This document shows positions 6,239 to 9,180 of a stretch of 9,180 nt of DNA, piece by piece. How positions within the stretch are numbered: position 1 is the first letter of the stretch; every line of letters starts with the position of its first letter. The DNA is taken from positions 1 to 9,180 of the forward strand of contig JAEDOC010000081.1 of the NCBI GenBank assembly GCA_016302185.1, given 5' to 3'. The notes below the pieces were generated by a model. The model saw only the letters and a list, made by a program, of their open reading frames with translations, was not told the origin of the DNA and searched no databases. This stretch comes from Clostridium sp. Lineage in GTDB: Bacteria > Bacillota > Clostridia > Lachnospirales > Lachnospiraceae. The translations under genes were made by a program, and so were the position numbers.

Positions 6239-6301
6239 GTCCGCATAAGAAAAGCCCCGCAACCACTTTATTTCTGCATCATTTCGCTTTTCTATGCGGG
6301 C
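6239..6301 (+). repeat. Imperfect inverted repeat in the asnS leader and start site
   Basis: The left arm (6239-6255) contains CCGCATAAGAAAAGC and the right arm (6286-6301) contains GCTTTTCTATGCGG. They pair almost fully, with one bulged base, around a 30-base loop. The right-hand GCGGG (6296-6300) could instead pair with CCCGC (6256-6260) in the loop, so two exclusive folds are possible. No T-tract follows, so it is not a plain rightward terminator, and the T-box sequence usual in some aminoacyl-tRNA synthetase leaders (AGGGTGGNACCGCG) is absent. It may be an operator at the start site or a leader structure. Confidence 0.6.
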
Positions 6302-6329
6302 AAACGCAAACGTTAAGGAGTAAACCAAG

Positions 6330-7721
6330 ATGAATTTAGTAACAGTAAGAGAAATTTACCGCTCCAGAGAGAATTATCTGGACAAAGAGATTACCATCGG
6401 CGGCTGGGTCAGAAGTGTCAGAGGTTCCAAGGCCTTCGGCTTCATCGTTGTCAATGACGGAAGTTATTTTGAAACACTTCAGGTTGTTTATCATGATTCC
6501 CTGGAAAACTTCGCAGAGATTTCCAAGCTGAACGTAGGTGCAGCCATTATTGTAAAAGGTACTCTGGTTGCGACGCCGGAGGCAAAGCAGCCATTTGAGA
6601 TTCAGGCGACAGAAGTGACTGTCGAAGGCCCGTCAGCCTCTGATTACCCGCTGCAGAAGAAACGCCATACCCTGGAGTATTTAAGAACCATCTCCCATTT
6701 GCGCCCCAGAACCAATACCTTCCAGGCCGTGTTCCGTGTGCGCTCTCTGGCGGCTTATGCCATTCACAAATACTTCCAGGAGCGTGATTTTGTCTATGTA
6801 CACACCCCGCTGATTACCGGAAGTGACTGCGAGGGTGCCGGCGAGATGTTCCAGGTCACCACACTTGATCTGGCGAATGTTCCGAAGAATCCGGACGGCA
6901 CTGTTGACTACACCCAGGATTTCTTCAATAAGCCGACCAATTTAACCGTAAGCGGACAGCTGAATGCTGAGACCTTTGCGATGGCATTCCGCAATGTCTA
7001 TACCTTTGGACCGACCTTCCGTGCGGAGAATTCCAACACCACCCGCCATGCGGCTGAGTTCTGGATGATCGAGCCAGAGATGGCTTTCGCCGATCTGAAC
7101 GACAACATGGCGATGGCAGAAAGCATGTTAAAATACGTGATCCGTTATGTCCTGGAAAATGCGCCGGAGGAGATGAATTTCTTCAACCAGTTTGTGGATA
7201 AAGGGCTGCTGGATCGCTTAAACCATGTGCTGAACTCCGAATTCGGTCATGTGACCTATACCGAAGCCATCAAGCTTCTGGAAGAGCACAATGATGAATT
7301 TGATTACAAGGTCTTCTGGGGCTGCGATTTACAGACAGAACACGAGCGCTATCTGACCGAGAAAATCTTTAAAAAGCCGGTTTTCGTCACCGATTATCCG
7401 AAGGAAATCAAAGCTTTCTATATGAAGATGAACGACGACGGCAAGACGGTGGCCGCGATGGACTGCCTGGTTCCGGGCATCGGCGAGATCATCGGCGGAA
7501 GCCAGAGAGAAGACAGCTTAGAGAAGCTTTCCGCACGTATGGATGAGCTGGGACTGAAGAAAGAGGACTATGGCTTCTATCTGGACTTAAGAAAATACGG
7601 TTCTACCAGACATTCCGGTTTCGGACTCGGCTTTGAACGCTGCGTTATGTACCTGACCGGTATTTCCAATATCCGCGACAGCATTCCGTTCCCGAGAACC
7701 GTAAACAACTGTGACTTATAA
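6330..7721 (+). CDS. asnS: Asparaginyl-tRNA synthetase
   Basis: This is a full-length class IIb synthetase of 463 residues that charges tRNA-Asn with asparagine using ATP in the cytoplasm. The N-terminal OB-fold that binds the anticodon is clear (ITIGGWVRSVRGSKAFGFIV, about residues 22-41). The catalytic domain has motif 1 around FVYVHTPLITGSDCEGAGEM, motif 2 beginning FGPTFRAENSNTTRHAAEFW at residue 226, and motif 3 beginning GFGLGFERCVMYLTG at residue 430. The ending SNIRDSIPFPRT is the AsnRS form, which separates it from AspRS and from the archaeal AsnA type. AAGGAG lies nine bases before the ATG. Its presence means the cell can make Asn-tRNA directly, although many Firmicutes also carry GatCAB. 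No T-box is present, so asparagine control, if any, must work otherwise. Confidence 0.98.
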   Translation: MNLVTVREIYRSRENYLDKEITIGGWVRSVRGSKAFGFIVVNDGSYFETLQVVYHDSLENFAEISKLNVGAAIIVKGTLVATPEAKQPFEIQATEVTVEGPSASDYPLQKKRHTLEYLRTISHLRPRTNTFQAVFRVRSLAAYAIHKYFQERDFVYVHTPLITGSDCEGAGEMFQVTTLDLANVPKNPDGTVDYTQDFFNKPTNLTVSGQLNAETFAMAFRNVYTFGPTFRAENSNTTRHAAEFWMIEPEMAFADLNDNMAMAESMLKYVIRYVLENAPEEMNFFNQFVDKGLLDRLNHVLNSEFGHVTYTEAIKLLEEHNDEFDYKVFWGCDLQTEHERYLTEKIFKKPVFVTDYPKEIKAFYMKMNDDGKTVAAMDCLVPGIGEIIGGSQREDSLEKLSARMDELGLKKEDYGFYLDLRKYGSTRHSGFGLGFERCVMYLTGISNIRDSIPFPRTVNNCDL

Positions 7722-7736
7722 TCCATTGAAAGCCAG

Positions 7737-7769
7737 AGCTGCCGCATCCTATCCGTTGCGGCAGCTTTT
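7737..7769 (+). terminator. Hairpin after asnS, probable weak intrinsic terminator
   Basis: AGCTGCCGCA (7737-7746) and TGCGGCAGCT (7757-7766) form a perfect ten-pair GC-rich stem around a ten-base loop. It is followed by only four T residues before G. It begins 16 bases after the asnS stop. The short T-tract suggests partial termination, so some asnS transcript could continue into the nuclease genes, for which I see no separate strong promoter. Confidence 0.7.
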
Positions 7770-7796
7770 GCTATCAAAGGAAGAAAGGGGAGCAAC

Positions 7797-8867
7797 TTGA
7801 AGTTTATCCATACCGGAGATATCCACTGGGGCATGTCCCCCGACAGCGACAAACCCTGGAGTAAAGAGAGGGCTCTCGATATCAGGGAGACCTTTGCCGC
7901 AATTATCGAAAAGACAAAGGAGCTGCATGCTGACTGTCTTCTGATTGCAGGTGATCTGTTTCATCGTCAGCCGCTTCAAAAAGATTTAAAAGAGGTAAAT
8001 TACCTGTTTTCCACAATTCCCCAGGTGAAGGTGGTCATCATCGCAGGCAATCACGATCGAATCCGCAAGAGCTCTGCGGTTCTGAGCTTTTCCTGGTGCC
8101 CCAACGTTACCTATCTGGACAGGGAAGAACTGACCTCCGTCTATTTTGAAGATATCAATACCGAGATTACAGGATTCAGTTACCATACGGCGGAAATTAC
8201 AGAGCCCAGGCTGAACCGTGTCACTGCTCCGTCAGACGGCCGCATCCATATTCTTCTGGGGCACGGCGGCGATGCCAGCCATCTTCCCCTGGATCGGACA
8301 GTACTGGCAGATGCCGGATTTTCCTATGTTGCTCTGGGACACATCCATAAGCCGGAGATCCTCATTGAACGGAAGATGGCCTACTGCGGTTCTCCGGAAC
8401 CTCTGGACAAAACCGAAACCGGTTTCCACGGCATCTATTTCGGAGAGATTCATCCCACAGCAGGAGAAGTTAACCGCCTGGAATTCATCCCCATGTCCAG
8501 AATCCGTTACATCCCATTGATTGTCAATGTGACCCCCGCCACAACCAATACCGAGCTGTACCAAAAGATTTCACGGGAGATCGAGCAGCGCGGCACGGAT
8601 AACATCTACCGGTTTAAGATCCGGGGAATGCGGGATCCGAATCTTACCTTTGAGCTGGATGCCCTGCAGCTGAGATACCGTATCGCTGATATTCTGGACG
8701 AAAGCGAGCCGCAATACGATTTCAGTGCGCTGTTTGCCGAGCACCCCAGTGATATGATCGGCTTCTATATCCGGGCGCTGGAGAAACCGGATATGAGCCC
8801 TGTGGAGAAAAAGGCACTGTTCTATGGAATCCATGCCCTTCTCCTTACCACCGATGAAAGGAGTTAG
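7797..8867 (+). CDS. YhaO/SbcD-like metallophosphoesterase, DNA repair exonuclease subunit
   Basis: This 356-residue protein is a calcineurin-like metallophosphoesterase of the Mre11/SbcD/YhaO type. All metal-binding boxes are present: TGDIHWG (D8, H10), AGDLFHRQ (D53), AGNHDR (N85, H86, D87), GHGGD (H156) and LGHIHKP (H182, H184). The C-terminal part (about 230-356) is the less conserved capping region. Such proteins pair with an SMC/Rad50-like ATPase to process DNA ends, and the gene for that partner follows after five bases. The length and pairing fit YhaO better than the true SbcD; B. subtilis YhaO is somewhat longer. The start is TTG: the family N-terminus begins KFIHTGDIH, and AAGGGGAG lies about six bases ahead. 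The nuclease activity is inferred from the intact metal site. Confidence 0.92.
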   Translation: MKFIHTGDIHWGMSPDSDKPWSKERALDIRETFAAIIEKTKELHADCLLIAGDLFHRQPLQKDLKEVNYLFSTIPQVKVVIIAGNHDRIRKSSAVLSFSWCPNVTYLDREELTSVYFEDINTEITGFSYHTAEITEPRLNRVTAPSDGRIHILLGHGGDASHLPLDRTVLADAGFSYVALGHIHKPEILIERKMAYCGSPEPLDKTETGFHGIYFGEIHPTAGEVNRLEFIPMSRIRYIPLIVNVTPATTNTELYQKISREIEQRGTDNIYRFKIRGMRDPNLTFELDALQLRYRIADILDESEPQYDFSALFAEHPSDMIGFYIRALEKPDMSPVEKKALFYGIHALLLTTDERS

Positions 8868-8872
8868 CCGTC

Positions 8873-9180
8873 ATGCGAATTCTTGATGTATATATCAGCG
8901 GGTTTGGAAAATTTCACAATACGGATATCGCCTTTCAGGATGGATTAAATATTGTCTATGGAAAAAACGAAGCCGGCAAATCCACCATTCATACCTTTAT
9001 TCGCAGTATGCTGTTCGGTCTGGAACGTCTGCGCGGACGGGCAGCGCGCAGCGATACCTATTCCAAGTATGAACCCTGGGAAAACAACAACACCTATGAA
9101 GGTCAGCTGCGGCTGGAATCCGGCGGAACCATCTACCGCATCGAACGCTCCTTCTTAAGAAACCGGAAGGAATTCACGAT
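8873..9180 (+). CDS. YhaN/SbcC-like AAA ATPase, N-terminal part, cut by window end
   Basis: The first 102 codons of an SMC/Rad50-like ATPase are visible and run off the window. The protein begins MRILDVYISGFGKFHNTDIA and continues with NIVYGKNEAGKSTIHTFIRS, which holds the Walker A loop (GKNEAGKST, residues 30-38). RSMLFGLERLRG and a long basic stretch ending YRIERSFLRNRKEFTI follow. This pattern is typical of the YhaN family, whose members are about 700-1000 residues with a central coiled coil; the Walker B and signature motifs would lie beyond the window. AAAGGAG lies about nine bases before the ATG and overlaps the end of the preceding phosphoesterase gene. The two form an operon and, by family knowledge, a DNA-end-processing complex. 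No frameshift is visible in the part seen. Confidence 0.93.
   Translation, partial: MRILDVYISGFGKFHNTDIAFQDGLNIVYGKNEAGKSTIHTFIRSMLFGLERLRGRAARSDTYSKYEPWENNNTYEGQLRLESGGTIYRIERSFLRNRKEFT

Noticed and set aside
6239..6329. T-box leader for asnS
   Set aside because: The invariant T-box sequence and the following terminator are absent, and the leader is only about 85 bases, too short for a T-box.
1..9180. CRISPR arrays, insertion sequences, tRNA or rRNA genes, defence systems
   Set aside because: No spaced direct repeats, transposase motifs, terminal inverted repeats with target duplications, or structural RNA gene patterns were seen on either strand.

Overview
The window looks like a chromosomal segment of a low-to-moderate GC Firmicute, most probably a Lachnospiraceae member (class Clostridia). 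The signs are a glgC-glgD pair, a SpoVG homologue, strong AGGAGG-type ribosome binding sites, sigma-A promoters, two riboswitches, and a coiled-coil gene joined to a short signal peptidase I. I assign the family from recalled protein similarity, not from a search.

Layout. Positions 1-3070 are read leftward. A sigma-A promoter (2989-3017) drives a lysine riboswitch (2801-2968) with an intrinsic terminator (2747-2781) and a clear antiterminator alternative. It controls a three-gene overlapping operon: an NhaC-family transporter (probable lysine transporter), a coiled-coil protein, and signal peptidase I. Directly after the signal peptidase stop codon, with no terminator visible, lies a second promoter (98-126) and the 5' part of an FMN riboswitch (1-78). 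The riboflavin gene it controls is outside the window. Positions 3030-5930 hold a second leftward unit: promoter, glgC (GTG start), glgD (ATGA overlap), spoVG, and a strong terminator. GlgC and GlgD make ADP-glucose for glycogen synthesis. SpoVG is a small nucleic-acid-binding regulator.

Between the divergent glgC and asnS promoters (about 480 bp) there is a short open fragment that looks like the C-terminal end of a lost gene, possibly a LysR-type regulator, and an inverted repeat at the asnS start site. Rightward from 6330 come asnS (asparaginyl-tRNA synthetase, no T-box), a hairpin with a short T-tract, a YhaO/SbcD-like metallophosphoesterase with a TTG start, and the first 102 codons of its YhaN/SbcC-like ATPase partner, cut by the window end.

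I found no mobile element, CRISPR array, tRNA or rRNA. Most of the window is housekeeping sequence. The points worth a second look are the coupling of the signal peptidase and coiled-coil genes to a lysine riboswitch, the missing barrier before the FMN riboswitch, and the asnS leader inverted repeat. I see no convincing new defence or mobile system.
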